Of a stretch of DNA of 50,167 nt, positions 24,321 through 32,698 are shown piece by piece. A program made the position numbers and the translations under genes. Position 1 is the stretch's first letter. Every line of letters begins with the position of its first letter. The notes below the pieces were generated by a model that was not told the origin of the DNA, did no database searches, and saw only the letters and a program-made list of their open reading frames with translations. The DNA is from an uncultured Elusimicrobia bacterium (GTDB lineage Bacteria > Elusimicrobiota > Elusimicrobia > Elusimicrobiales > UBA9959): positions 1 to 50,167 of the forward strand of contig CAIPTO010000098.1 in the NCBI GenBank assembly GCA_903867985.1, written 5' to 3'.

Positions 24321-24788
24321 ATGATGGAAAAAAAATCCGTTCTGACGGCTATCGCGCTCGCGGCGCTGATCTTTGTCAGCGTTCCGACTGTCCTGTTCCA
24401 TACGGCGCTTTCAAGATACATCAATTTTATGGACAACTGGGACGTGGCCGCCGTTCGCCCCTCGAGAAACGCCAAGATTCCGCCGATGCATCCCCGGACT
24501 TCGGCGCAGAGAGCGGACAACCCCCAGCCGGAATTACGCTTCGTAAAATTCACGGTAAAGATAGCCAACGCTAAAACGGTCAGGCTGGCCGGAGATTTCA
24601 ACAAATGGAGCGTGGACTCGCTCGGGCTTATAAAGCGCGACACTAATATCTGGGGAACGATCGTGCCCCTGCCGCCCGGAACATACCAGTATCTCTACAG
24701 CATAGACGGCCAGCTGATGCTGGACCCCCTCAACCCCGACACAGCCATGCTAGGCGATAAAAAGGTTTCGGTTGTAACCGTGAAGTAG
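24321..24788 (+). CDS. Membrane-anchored CBM48/AMPK-type glycogen-binding domain protein
   Basis: A 155-residue protein. Residues about 6-28 are one membrane span (VLTAIALAALIFVSVPTVLF). A Pro-rich linker follows. Residues about 72-150 form an isoamylase-N/AMPK-beta-like domain: VRLAGDFNKWSVD matches the family hallmark with the sugar-stacking Trp, then WGTIVPLPPGTYQYLYSIDG. Such domains bind alpha-glucans such as glycogen. Here it stands alone, outside the membrane, next to a degenerate GH57-like protein, so the two could handle an alpha-glucan or polysaccharide at the envelope. GGAA-like bases before the ATG lie inside the radical SAM stop region. The function is inferred. Confidence 0.82.
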   Translation: MMEKKSVLTAIALAALIFVSVPTVLFHTALSRYINFMDNWDVAAVRPSRNAKIPPMHPRTSAQRADNPQPELRFVKFTVKIANAKTVRLAGDFNKWSVDSLGLIKRDTNIWGTIVPLPPGTYQYLYSIDGQLMLDPLNPDTAMLGDKKVSVVTVK

Positions 24789-24842
24789 CGTTACGCTTGG
24801 ACACACCATCCATCCTGAAATAATATGCCACGGATATTAACC

Positions 24843-25018
24843 CGAATACTGCAGTTCAGAATGATTCCCATAGAGAAATCAGGGGAACAAAATTATTCTG
24901 CAGGATTCCCCGCACAGCGGGCGGAGGGCCAAGCGCTATGCGCGACAGGCCCGACGGGGTGTATTCCTCCCGAAGGGCGCCCGCTATGCGGGCGGAAAAC
25001 TTCACCGGAAGTTTTCGG
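24843..25018 (+). repeat. Full-length ~177 bp interspersed repeat, copy 1
   Basis: The order is CGAATACTGCAGTTCAG; a variable spacer; GGGGAACAAAATTATTCTG and CAGGATTCCCCGC; AAGCGCTATGCGCGA; TCCTCCCGAAGGGCGCCCGC and TATGCGGGCGG; and a closing stem AAAACTTC/GAAGTTTT. The inverted copy at 49914-50092 has the same modules in the same order over nearly the same length, with a different but still self-complementary closing stem (GAAAGTTGCA/TGCAACTTTC). It ends one base before the start codon of the GH57-like gene. Confidence 0.85.
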
Positions 25019-25019
25019 G

Positions 25020-26693
25020 TTGATTTTAAACCTGATCTTGCTTATGTTCGCCAGCCCGCTGCGCGCCGGCACGGCGCCGCTCTGGATACCGCGCGAGCAG
25101 GCGCCGATAGACGACGTGATCGCGCGCCTTGAAGAGGACAAAGATCTTAAATTAACCGCGGCTCTCGGCGAGCTTCCCGCCCCGCTGGCGGAAAAAATAA
25201 AGGACCTTGAGTCCAAAGGACGCCTGGAACTGGCGGCAAGGCCGGCCGGCGATCCTCTTATTCCGCTTTTCTACTACGCCGGCCACGACACGGTAACTTG
25301 GCAGAATAAACCCTCCAGCGCCGCTTTTACCAACGACCCTTTTTTCATCGCTCTCAGAATGAGCGACGCCCGCGACTCTTACGCTAAAAATTTCAAGCGA
25401 CCGCCTGCTGGGTTCACCTGCGCGCCGGGCGGAATAACGCCGGAATATATCCCCCTGGCTAAAGCGTTGGGGTTTAAGTGGCTGGCGGCAGGACCGCTTG
25501 TCTCAACGGCTCCGTTCGGCGTCATAAACGCCGAAGGCGTCACGATTATCCCCTTTTCCTTCGCCCCGGCCGAGGCCGCGCGGTCTGAAGCTCCGCGATT
25601 TCTGATCTTTGATGAAACGCTGGGCCTCTCCGGAGCGGATTCAAGGGCCGCTTTATTGAAGTTCCTTTCGGACGGAACGGCTCAGCCATACCTGACCGTG
25701 TCCGAGGCTCTTAAAAGCGCCGTCTCCACCTCTATGCCGGCGGCCCAGGCAGCGCAGCTCGCAGCCCCCTGGAGCGGGGACTACACGCCGTGGGCCGGAT
25801 TGCCGGTGCAAGCTGGCGCGCTGACAGCTTTCGCCAGAACCCGGGCCGAACTAATGGATCACCTCAACACCAAGCAGGGCGATTATAAAGCCGCCAAGGC
25901 CGCCTTCGCGGAATACTTTTCCGTGGAATCCGGGCCAAAGCTGCTTAAGCTCGCCGACCCTGATCAGGAAGCGGCTAAAGAAACCGAAATAGAAATACAA
26001 GGCGCCCTGGTCAATGCTTACCGGCTGATGGAAAAAGCTCCGCCGGGCTGGCTTTTCTCCTCCTTATCCGACATGAAAGAGGAAGCGGAAAGCGCCGATA
26101 AGATAATCGTAAAAAAGAGCTCCGCCTCTTTCACGCTCGAAAACACGATCCGGCAGCCCCTGCCGCCCCACGGAGCGCCGGCCCCTGCTAAAGAAACGGA
26201 CCCTTATAAACTCTGGAAACTGGCGCGGCTGGAAGTCTCGTGGACAGACAGCGATATAGTTTTTTCTTTCGCGCCGCTGGAAGCCGCGCGGCCCGCCGCT
26301 AACGCAGCCTTATCCGGAACCCGCTTTGACCTGTATATAGATATCAATAACCGACCGCGAGCCGGTTCCACCAAGCTCCTGAACGGCCGCTCCGGCAGGA
26401 TATTCCCCGACAACGCCTGGGAATACGCGCTGGAAGCGTCCCCAAAAACTGCGACGCTCTACACCGCCACAGCCAAGGGCCCGCAGGAAACGGCGGCCTT
26501 AAAGACCGTTTTTGAAAACGGCGCCTTCACAGTGCGCGTACCAAGGACCGCGCTCCGTGGCAACCCGATGCTCTGGAGTTACTGCGCGTTCATGCTGTAC
26601 ACGCCCGATAATAAAACTTTCCCCATAGCCGACTTCCTGGCGGAAGACTTCTCCAACGGTTATTATTACGCCGTCCGGCCCGGGAAAAAATAG
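25020..26693 (+). CDS. Secreted GH57-like pseudoenzyme with glucodextranase-type C-terminal domain
   Basis: A 557-residue protein from the TTG at 25020, which gives the signal peptide ILNLILLMFASPLRAG. An open frame runs back to 24825, but that extension is encoded by the interspersed repeat. Residues 20-160 resemble the middle of GH57 catalytic domains: SKGRLELAARPAGDPLIPLF corresponds to the GRVEL..SPYYHPILPL stretch, and RPPAGFTCAPGGITPEYIPL to the GxWPSEGxVSxE loop. The catalytic Glu of that loop is replaced by Gly and the N-terminal HQP segment is missing, so it is probably inactive. Residues about 420-555 (RFDLYIDINNRPRAGSTKLL) resemble the beta-sandwich C-terminal domain of GH57 and glucodextranase proteins. 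It follows the CBM48-like gene. Confidence 0.68.
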   Translation: MILNLILLMFASPLRAGTAPLWIPREQAPIDDVIARLEEDKDLKLTAALGELPAPLAEKIKDLESKGRLELAARPAGDPLIPLFYYAGHDTVTWQNKPSSAAFTNDPFFIALRMSDARDSYAKNFKRPPAGFTCAPGGITPEYIPLAKALGFKWLAAGPLVSTAPFGVINAEGVTIIPFSFAPAEAARSEAPRFLIFDETLGLSGADSRAALLKFLSDGTAQPYLTVSEALKSAVSTSMPAAQAAQLAAPWSGDYTPWAGLPVQAGALTAFARTRAELMDHLNTKQGDYKAAKAAFAEYFSVESGPKLLKLADPDQEAAKETEIEIQGALVNAYRLMEKAPPGWLFSSLSDMKEEAESADKIIVKKSSASFTLENTIRQPLPPHGAPAPAKETDPYKLWKLARLEVSWTDSDIVFSFAPLEAARPAANAALSGTRFDLYIDINNRPRAGSTKLLNGRSGRIFPDNAWEYALEASPKTATLYTATAKGPQETAALKTVFENGAFTVRVPRTALRGNPMLWSYCAFMLYTPDNKTFPIADFLAEDFSNGYYYAVRPGKK

Positions 26694-26762
26694 AAGCGGC
26701 GATCCCGATGACAGTGCGTTACATCCGCGAATTTGAATCTCGGGACTACAAGGAATATTCTA

Positions 26763-27515
26763 ATGCAAAGAGACAGAATAATAGATTTCATTAACAACTA
26801 TCTGGACTCCGGGAACATAAAGGACGCGTCCCAGAACGGGCTGCAGGTGGAAGGGAAGGCTGAAGTAAAAAAGATAGCGTTCGGCGTCTCAGCTTCGCTT
26901 GAGTTTTTAAAACGCGCGGCCGCGTCCGGCGCCGACATGGCGATCGTGCATCACGGCTTGCTCTGGGGCCGCTCGGAGCCTGTGAAGGGCCCTTTCAGAA
27001 AAAAACTGCAAACCCTGCTGGCGAGCGGCATGACGCTGGCCGCCTGGCATCTGCCGCTGGACAAACACCGGACATCGGGCAACAACGCCCGGATCCTTAA
27101 TTTTTTAGGGGCCGGAAATTTGCGGCCTTTCGGGACTTATGACGGAGAAACCATCGGTTTCAAAGGCTCGTTCCGCCGGCCAAAAACCGCCTCCGAGGTG
27201 ATAAAAACGCTCCAGAACGAACTTTCAGCCGATATACTATCTTTTAATTTCGGGACAAAGAAGATAAAAACAGTCGGCGTCATCAGCGGCGGCGGTCAGC
27301 GGATGTTCGACCAGGCCATAGCGGCCGGGCTGGACCTTTATATCACCGGCGAGGTTTCCGAATTTGTGCAGGAAATGGCGCGGGAACACGGCGCCAATTT
27401 TATCTCGGCCGGCCATTACAACACTGAAAAACCCGGCGTCTGGGCGCTAGAAAAACTTGCGCGCTCTAAATTTAAGGTAAAGACGGAATTCATAGACGTC
27501 CCGAACCCGGTATAG
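26763..27515 (+). CDS. Nif3-like dinuclear metal-center protein
   Basis: A 250-residue NIF3/DUF34 protein. NIIDF-like start (MQRDRIIDFINNYLDSGNIK), SQNGLQVEG, MAIVHHGLLWG with the metal-binding HH, AAWHLPLDKH and the C-terminal SAGHYNTEKPGVWALEKLA with His and Glu ligands give the full set of metal ligands. NIF3 proteins form hexamers with two metals per subunit. Some act as GTP cyclohydrolase-like enzymes and others are proposed metal chaperones, so the role is unsettled. AAGGAATATTCTA precedes the ATG at 26763, which is preferred over a TTG at 26733. It precedes the lipoprotein gene by five bases. Confidence 0.93.
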   Translation: MQRDRIIDFINNYLDSGNIKDASQNGLQVEGKAEVKKIAFGVSASLEFLKRAAASGADMAIVHHGLLWGRSEPVKGPFRKKLQTLLASGMTLAAWHLPLDKHRTSGNNARILNFLGAGNLRPFGTYDGETIGFKGSFRRPKTASEVIKTLQNELSADILSFNFGTKKIKTVGVISGGGQRMFDQAIAAGLDLYITGEVSEFVQEMAREHGANFISAGHYNTEKPGVWALEKLARSKFKVKTEFIDVPNPV

Positions 27516-27520
27516 AATCA

Positions 27521-28420
27521 ATGAAAACTAAATTATTTTTCTGCTTTCAGATTTTTTGCGCTTCGACGCTGGTAGGGTGTACCAGGTCGGAAATCAGGAC
27601 GGTTAAAATTGCCGATGAAGTCTACAAAGAAGTGTCGCAGCGGGGCTTTGGAACAAGAAAGGCAGGCTTTTTGCCCGGGAATTTACGGGAAGAAGATTTT
27701 TCGGAAAAGCGACTTAAGAAGTATTCTCTTAAAACGCTTAATCTGCTATACAATGTCGCCGAAAGTCTTACTTTTTACTTCCCTGAAAACCAGAACTATA
27801 TCGGATGGGAACAAAACACTTTTAATGAAAAAGTGCGGCGAAACAACTATACCGAGCATAATATTTCGGATATGCACTGGGCTTATATCAATACAAGAAT
27901 GTTTGACAAGGCTGCGGAGATCCGTGAGCGGTTCCCCGCAGAGAATTACCCCGCTGTCCCCGAAGTGATAGCCATCGATACGGAAACCGCTACGACCAGG
28001 TGGCCCGTTTATGATATTTTTGAAGAAGGGAAAAGAATCGAACTTAAAGAACTCCATCTTGAAGCCGGGCCCAAAATAGTTGTTTCAATATCTGCGGGTT
28101 GCCCCATAGCCGAGCGCGCGATGAAAGCAATTTTGGCCGACCCCGAATTGGCCCCTGTATTTAAGAAGAATGGAGTATTACTAACGGTTAAGTTCGATGT
28201 TATGGGAGTTTTAAGATGGCGCGAGCAGTTTGATTTTCCCAATATATATATCGCCTATAAGGCAAGCCGGCTCCCGGAATTTAATTTCACCAGTTCACCA
28301 TACTTTTACTTCATGAAAAACGGGAAAGTATTATCATCTATCGACGGCTGGGGGGAAAAGTGGCGCCAAGAGATATTAAATGGTTTTGAGACCGTTTCAA
28401 TTTCAACATCCTCGTGGTAG
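27521..28420 (+). CDS. Lipoprotein with a thioredoxin-like C-terminal domain
   Basis: A 299-residue protein. The signal sequence ends in a lipobox, STLVGC, so the mature chain should begin at Cys20 and be lipid-anchored. Residues about 30-155 are unassigned and charged. Residues about 180-290 look like a thioredoxin fold: a strand, then ISAGCPIAERAM with a single Cys in place of CxxC, and FTSSPYFYFMKNGKVLSSID with the expected Pro (cis-Pro position) before the last strands. With one Cys it would be a mono-thiol or non-redox fold. The sequence is more AT-rich than its neighbours, hinting at a different history. It ends 12 bases before the converging MFS gene. Confidence 0.68.
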   Translation: MKTKLFFCFQIFCASTLVGCTRSEIRTVKIADEVYKEVSQRGFGTRKAGFLPGNLREEDFSEKRLKKYSLKTLNLLYNVAESLTFYFPENQNYIGWEQNTFNEKVRRNNYTEHNISDMHWAYINTRMFDKAAEIRERFPAENYPAVPEVIAIDTETATTRWPVYDIFEEGKRIELKELHLEAGPKIVVSISAGCPIAERAMKAILADPELAPVFKKNGVLLTVKFDVMGVLRWREQFDFPNIYIAYKASRLPEFNFTSSPYFYFMKNGKVLSSIDGWGEKWRQEILNGFETVSISTSSW

Positions 28421-28431
28421 TTCCTTAATCC

Positions 28432-29661
28432 TCAACCTTTATACTCTATTCTGGGAAGCAGCAGAACCGCAAAGGAAAGCGCCAGAACCGCCGAGGCGTT
28501 TAGCGCTATCGAGAACCCGATGGAGAATTTTTCCGCCAGCGCGCCGTTAAGCATGAAAGTCAGCGGCAGCACGGCGTAGGCCAGCGTGGTGAGCACCGCG
28601 AAGAAACGTCCCTTCATTGTTTCTGGCACGGTAGACTGGAACAGCGTCAGCGCGACCGCGTTGCCCGCCCCCAGCGCCGCTCCGGCGGCGAAAAGCAGCG
28701 CGCAGATAAGAGTTTTATTCACGGTGAAGTACAGCCCTCCGAAAGAAAGCCCCACCACCAGCAACGAAGCGAAGAACCACCCGTAAATATTTCCATACTC
28801 CTTTTTGAAGCTCAGGCCAACCGCCAGGGCGGCCGAGCCCAGGGCGAAAAAAGTCTCGAACACCGCAAGCCAGGTTACCGACTCGTTAAGCGTGAATCTG
28901 ACTATCATGGGTATCAGGATCAGTATAGGCCCCACAAAAAAATTAAAAGCGGCGAAAGCAAGTATAAGCGCCCTGACCGGCTTATTGCCGAAGATATAAG
29001 CCAGCCCCCCGCGGAATTCATCCGCGAAGGTCGCTCCGCCGCGCGGCTCAGGAGTCAGCGGCGTTTTAACCATCCACACCGCCCCGAAAGAAACCAGATA
29101 AGAAGCGGCGTTAAAAAAGAAAGCCCCCGCCACTCCGGCCGCAGCCATCAGGATACTGCCCAAAGCCGAACCAGCGACGTTCGACAACTGCATAACCGAA
29201 GAGTCCGCCGCCACCGCGGCCGGCAGCTTTTCAGGAGAGGTGAGGCGCGCTATCGACGCGGCCACCGCGGATTCAAAAAGCGGTCCGAAAGCCGAGATCA
29301 AAAAACAAAGGGAATAAAGCCAGCCGAGCGTAAGCCGGTCCGCCCACAGGAATCCGGCCAGGACCAGCATCAGCGCCGCGCGCGCGGCGTCCGCCGCCAG
29401 CATCACGCGCCGCTTGTCGGAACGGTCGGCCAGCGTTCCCAGAAACGGGCCGAAAACAATGACAGGAATGACATTAACCGCCATTATAAGACCGAGGTGG
29501 AATCTGGAGTTCCCCCCCGCTTGCGTCAGAACCCACCAGGCTATGGCTATTGAAAAAAATTTATCGCCGACAGCCGAAACGACACGGCCGGCGAACAGCC
29601 GCCTGAAATCGGCGAAGAGAGCCAGCGGATGGTTTTTCAGTTCAGTGGTCAGGGCCGGCAT
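28432..29661 (-). CDS. Major facilitator superfamily transporter
   Basis: A 409-residue membrane protein with 12 predicted spans. The MFS loop motif between helices 2 and 3 is clear (GPFLGTLADRSDKRRVM). The first half resembles the MFS_3 group (enterobactin-exporter type), with RRLFAGRVVSAVGDKFFSIA at the start and SPEKLPAAVAADSSVMQLSN after helix 4. It is probably an exporter of a small molecule or drug; the substrate cannot be named. Its start overlaps the end of the GT-C-like gene by 13 bases, so the two are translationally coupled. Confidence 0.9.
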   Translation of the reverse strand: MPALTTELKNHPLALFADFRRLFAGRVVSAVGDKFFSIAIAWWVLTQAGGNSRFHLGLIMAVNVIPVIVFGPFLGTLADRSDKRRVMLAADAARAALMLVLAGFLWADRLTLGWLYSLCFLISAFGPLFESAVAASIARLTSPEKLPAAVAADSSVMQLSNVAGSALGSILMAAAGVAGAFFFNAASYLVSFGAVWMVKTPLTPEPRGGATFADEFRGGLAYIFGNKPVRALILAFAAFNFFVGPILILIPMIVRFTLNESVTWLAVFETFFALGSAALAVGLSFKKEYGNIYGWFFASLLVVGLSFGGLYFTVNKTLICALLFAAGAALGAGNAVALTLFQSTVPETMKGRFFAVLTTLAYAVLPLTFMLNGALAEKFSIGFSIALNASAVLALSFAVLLLPRIEYKG

Positions 29662-31418
29662 TTAGCGGTTTTCTCCCTGCAAAGCTTTTTTATAGCGTTC
29701 TGGTACTTCAGAACCTCGGCAGTGACGCTGCTCTCTTCATGATAAACGGTATTGCTTTTGAGATAGCGCCTTATCTCCGCATCCAGCTCGGAAAGGCGGA
29801 TCTCACCTTCAAGGACCGGCAGGACGATATTAACCGAATCAGCTGGCCTGAAGTATCTGTACTCCATGCCCGATAGCCAGATCGGATCCACCGCCTGCCT
29901 GCGCACCAGCACGGCCGCGCGGTAATCCCAGTAGATCACGGCCCATTCTTTTTTAGGCAGGTAAAAAAGATAGGCCGGGCGCCAGAGGATCACTTCGCGG
30001 CCGTCGGGCAGTTTGCGTTTGACAGTGATCTTGTTATTATCGGGCATAATGACCGCAAGGTCAAATTTATATTTATCAATAAAGCTCCTCCACAATTCCG
30101 GGGAAGCCCCCACGCTCATAGCCTCCTCAAGTTTCTCGTGGAAAAGATACCGCCCGTCTATAAAAACCTTATAGTCCGGATAAAGTTTATAGCCCAGAAA
30201 TCCCCCCCAGCCCCAATAATTAAAAAGCCGCAGGCACGAGAGCCGGGCCTTATTGGCTGTGAGAAAATCCGAAAGCCCTTCTGAATATGATTCAAACAGG
30301 GTGGAGCCTCCGGTGTATCGGGGCCAGATCAAGGCGTTGTAGTAAAGTATCACGGCGACCATGGCCAGGGACTGAAGCGCGCGCAGCGAATATTTACGCA
30401 CGCCTTCCGCCGCGCCCGGGCCAAGCATCGCCGCGGAATACGGCAACGCGGTCATCATGAAGAACGGGATATGTCTGGAATGATTGGACGAGACATAGGC
30501 GAAGAAGATAAGCGCCCCGAAATGCTCGTAAACTATCTCCCTGGTCCTGATAAAGCGCCACAGGAAAAGCCCGAAAACGCCGGCGAGGGTTATGATATAT
30601 GGAGCCTGGTAAAGATTGGTCAGGTCAAAATTATTCCACTCCTGTATATACTCCTGCAGCAAACCGATATATTTCTGATGGTTGAGGATGACGCTGTATA
30701 TCTTCCAGCCGTAAGGGTTAACGAGGCTGGCGGCCACGCCTATGGCGGCGTACTTCAGATACGCGCTATACCGCCCCGGCGTGAGGCCGGCGCTGCGGCC
30801 TTGTATGAAAGGCAGGGCCGCGCGGGCGAATCCTCCCAGGAAATAAATAGCCAGCAGCACCAGCCCGTACAGATAGCCGGCGTGCAGATTAGTCCAGACG
30901 GCGAAGAAAAGAGCGGTCAGCGCTCCGGCGCGGAAATTAAACCGGGGCGCGCCATACGCCCGCTCGCGCTCCAGCCTGTAAAGCAGCAAAGCGAAAAAGA
31001 GCAGCGAGAAGTTCTCCGGCCGCAGATCGCTGTTGGTTATTATGCCCGCGGCGAAGAGCGGCATGTAAAGCCAGGGCGCTCTGTTCCGGCCGTCCAAGGC
31101 GGCGGTGCGCCAGGAAACGATCATGGTCGCGGCCAGCAGCGCGCCTTTGAACAGCACCAACAACCTGAACCCGCCCAACTTGTACAGGGCGTACAGGATA
31201 AGCTGGCTCAGCCATTCAAAATCCACCCACTCCCGGCCCTGCATGGTCCAGGCCAGAAAATCGGTACGCGGCACGCGCAAATGTTCTGTTATGTAACGGG
31301 CGGCTGAAAAATGCCAGAAAATGTCAGGATTAATTACAGGTAAAAAAAAAGCCGATAAAGCCAGGGCAAACCCCGCGAACCACGCCATCTTCCGCAGCCG
31401 TTCTTTATCGATATTCAC
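29649..31418 (-). CDS. GT-C-like polytopic membrane protein
   Basis: A 589-residue protein with about ten membrane spans in residues 1-370 and a soluble C-terminal part. The first outer loop reads NPDIFWHFSAARYITEHLRV followed by PRTDFLAWTMQGREWVDFEW. Asp in DIFWHF and the Asp/Glu pair DFEW are the arrangement common in GT-C fold proteins that use lipid-linked sugars. The GTG start at 31418 has a TAGAAT box seven bases before it and no ribosome site. It may transfer a sugar to lipid, glycan or protein at the outer face of the membrane; acceptor and sugar are unknown. It is co-transcribed with the MFS gene. Confidence 0.75.
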   Translation of the reverse strand: MNIDKERLRKMAWFAGFALALSAFFLPVINPDIFWHFSAARYITEHLRVPRTDFLAWTMQGREWVDFEWLSQLILYALYKLGGFRLLVLFKGALLAATMIVSWRTAALDGRNRAPWLYMPLFAAGIITNSDLRPENFSLLFFALLLYRLERERAYGAPRFNFRAGALTALFFAVWTNLHAGYLYGLVLLAIYFLGGFARAALPFIQGRSAGLTPGRYSAYLKYAAIGVAASLVNPYGWKIYSVILNHQKYIGLLQEYIQEWNNFDLTNLYQAPYIITLAGVFGLFLWRFIRTREIVYEHFGALIFFAYVSSNHSRHIPFFMMTALPYSAAMLGPGAAEGVRKYSLRALQSLAMVAVILYYNALIWPRYTGGSTLFESYSEGLSDFLTANKARLSCLRLFNYWGWGGFLGYKLYPDYKVFIDGRYLFHEKLEEAMSVGASPELWRSFIDKYKFDLAVIMPDNNKITVKRKLPDGREVILWRPAYLFYLPKKEWAVIYWDYRAAVLVRRQAVDPIWLSGMEYRYFRPADSVNIVLPVLEGEIRLSELDAEIRRYLKSNTVYHEESSVTAEVLKYQNAIKKLCREKTAKCRP

Positions 31419-31513
31419 GGCCTAGATTCTATAAAACATCAGGCATGTTCACAATCCTAAAGGATAATTCATATAATTCAAAAAGACGGAAAGCTAAGTC
31501 CCGGAGGCCCTGT

Positions 31514-32578
31514 ATGGAAAGAACCCTGAAAATGACCAGTGTAAATTCGAACTGGGATGATTTCCACAAAAAAGACATATCAGAAAAACTCCCTTTCTTT
31601 ACCAGAGACGGCCGGCTTTACGACTGTCTTTTCGCCCAGCAGTTCGACCGAAAACTTCTGACCAGCCTTTTTAAAACCGCCGACGCGCTAAGGGCTATAA
31701 CGCAAAAAAAAGAAGGCATGGATCACGCCGGCAGCCTCCTCTCGCACACGCGCGCCATGCTTTACTTCGTACAACCGTCCACCAGAACTTTCCTCTCGTT
31801 CCTGAACGCCTGCCACATACTCGGAGTCAAAACTTCCGAGATACGGGACACCTCTACGTCCTCAGAGGTTAAGGGCGAAAGTCCGGAAGACACCGTGCGA
31901 ACCTTCTCCAGCTACGTTGATATGATAATAATGCGCCATCCCACTCCCGGCTTCGTTGAAAAGACCGCGTGGCTGATGAACCTCACCAACCGTCCTGTCC
32001 CCATAATAAACGGCGGCTCGGGCAAGGACCAGCATCCCACTCAGGCCCTTCTGGACTCTTATACGCTTTACCGCAGCTTCAACGGGGACATGGATAACAA
32101 AAAAATAGTAATGGTAGGAGATCTGAAGCGCGGCAGAACCGTGCGTTCGCTAACCTATCTGATGAAGAACTACAAAAATATCTCGCTGGCTTTCGTTTCA
32201 CCTGAGCAGTTCCGCATGGAGCCCGACATCCTGGAGTTTCTGAAACGCCACAATATTCCTTTTACGGAAACCGGAGACTTCAGATCCGTCATGGGCGAAG
32301 CCGACGCCATCTACATGACCCGCATTCAGGACGAACACGACCACTCCGGTGAATCCAAAGCCGTGGACTACTCCCCTTTTTATTTCAGGTCCGAGCACCT
32401 GAAGCTTATTAAAAAGACCTGCGTCATAATGCATCCCCTGCCCAGGAGAAACGAGATAGAGACGTCGGTGGACGCAGATCCTCGGGCCGTTTTCTGGCGG
32501 CAGGAACGCAACGGCATGTGGGCCAGAGCCGCGCTCATAGCCCACATCTTCGGAGCGGACCAAAAGATAACCCGCTAA
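31514..32578 (+). CDS. pyrB: Aspartate carbamoyltransferase catalytic chain
   Basis: A 354-residue enzyme of pyrimidine synthesis that joins carbamoyl phosphate and aspartate. Motifs: FVQPSTRTFLSF (STRT phosphate loop), SSEVKGESPEDTVRTFSSY (the mobile 80s loop), GSGKDQHPTQALLDSYTLY, VGDLKRGRTVRSLTYLM, MTRIQDEHD and MHPLPRRNEI. HPLPR rather than HCLP separates it from ornithine carbamoyltransferase. It is about 40 residues longer than E. coli PyrB, mostly in the N-terminus (RDGRLYDCLFAQQFDRKLLT) . The ATG at 31514 has GGAGG at a good distance. No pyrI regulatory gene or other pyr gene lies nearby. Confidence 0.9.
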   Translation: MERTLKMTSVNSNWDDFHKKDISEKLPFFTRDGRLYDCLFAQQFDRKLLTSLFKTADALRAITQKKEGMDHAGSLLSHTRAMLYFVQPSTRTFLSFLNACHILGVKTSEIRDTSTSSEVKGESPEDTVRTFSSYVDMIIMRHPTPGFVEKTAWLMNLTNRPVPIINGGSGKDQHPTQALLDSYTLYRSFNGDMDNKKIVMVGDLKRGRTVRSLTYLMKNYKNISLAFVSPEQFRMEPDILEFLKRHNIPFTETGDFRSVMGEADAIYMTRIQDEHDHSGESKAVDYSPFYFRSEHLKLIKKTCVIMHPLPRRNEIETSVDADPRAVFWRQERNGMWARAALIAHIFGADQKITR

Positions 32579-32630
32579 CCTGAACATTGCAATTGCAACT
32601 TTCCGAAATAAATATTTTTTGCCTCACCCT

Positions 32631-32666
32631 GAAAAGAAAAACCGCCGGGCGTATAATCCCGGCGGT
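32631..32666 (-). terminator. Terminator of the rhodanese-DUF2892 gene
   Basis: ACCGCCGGG and CCCGGCGGT (32641-32649 / 32658-32666) form a 9-bp stem with an 8-base loop. On the minus strand it is followed by TTTTTCTTTTC. It lies about 30 bases past the minus-strand stop at 32699. Confidence 0.85.
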
Positions 32667-32698
32667 CAGGCTCTGCTGAAATATAAACTTTACAGCCT

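Noticed and set aside
24825-25019. N-terminal extension of the GH57-like protein
   Set aside because: The bases belong to the interspersed repeat, and the signal peptide begins only after it.
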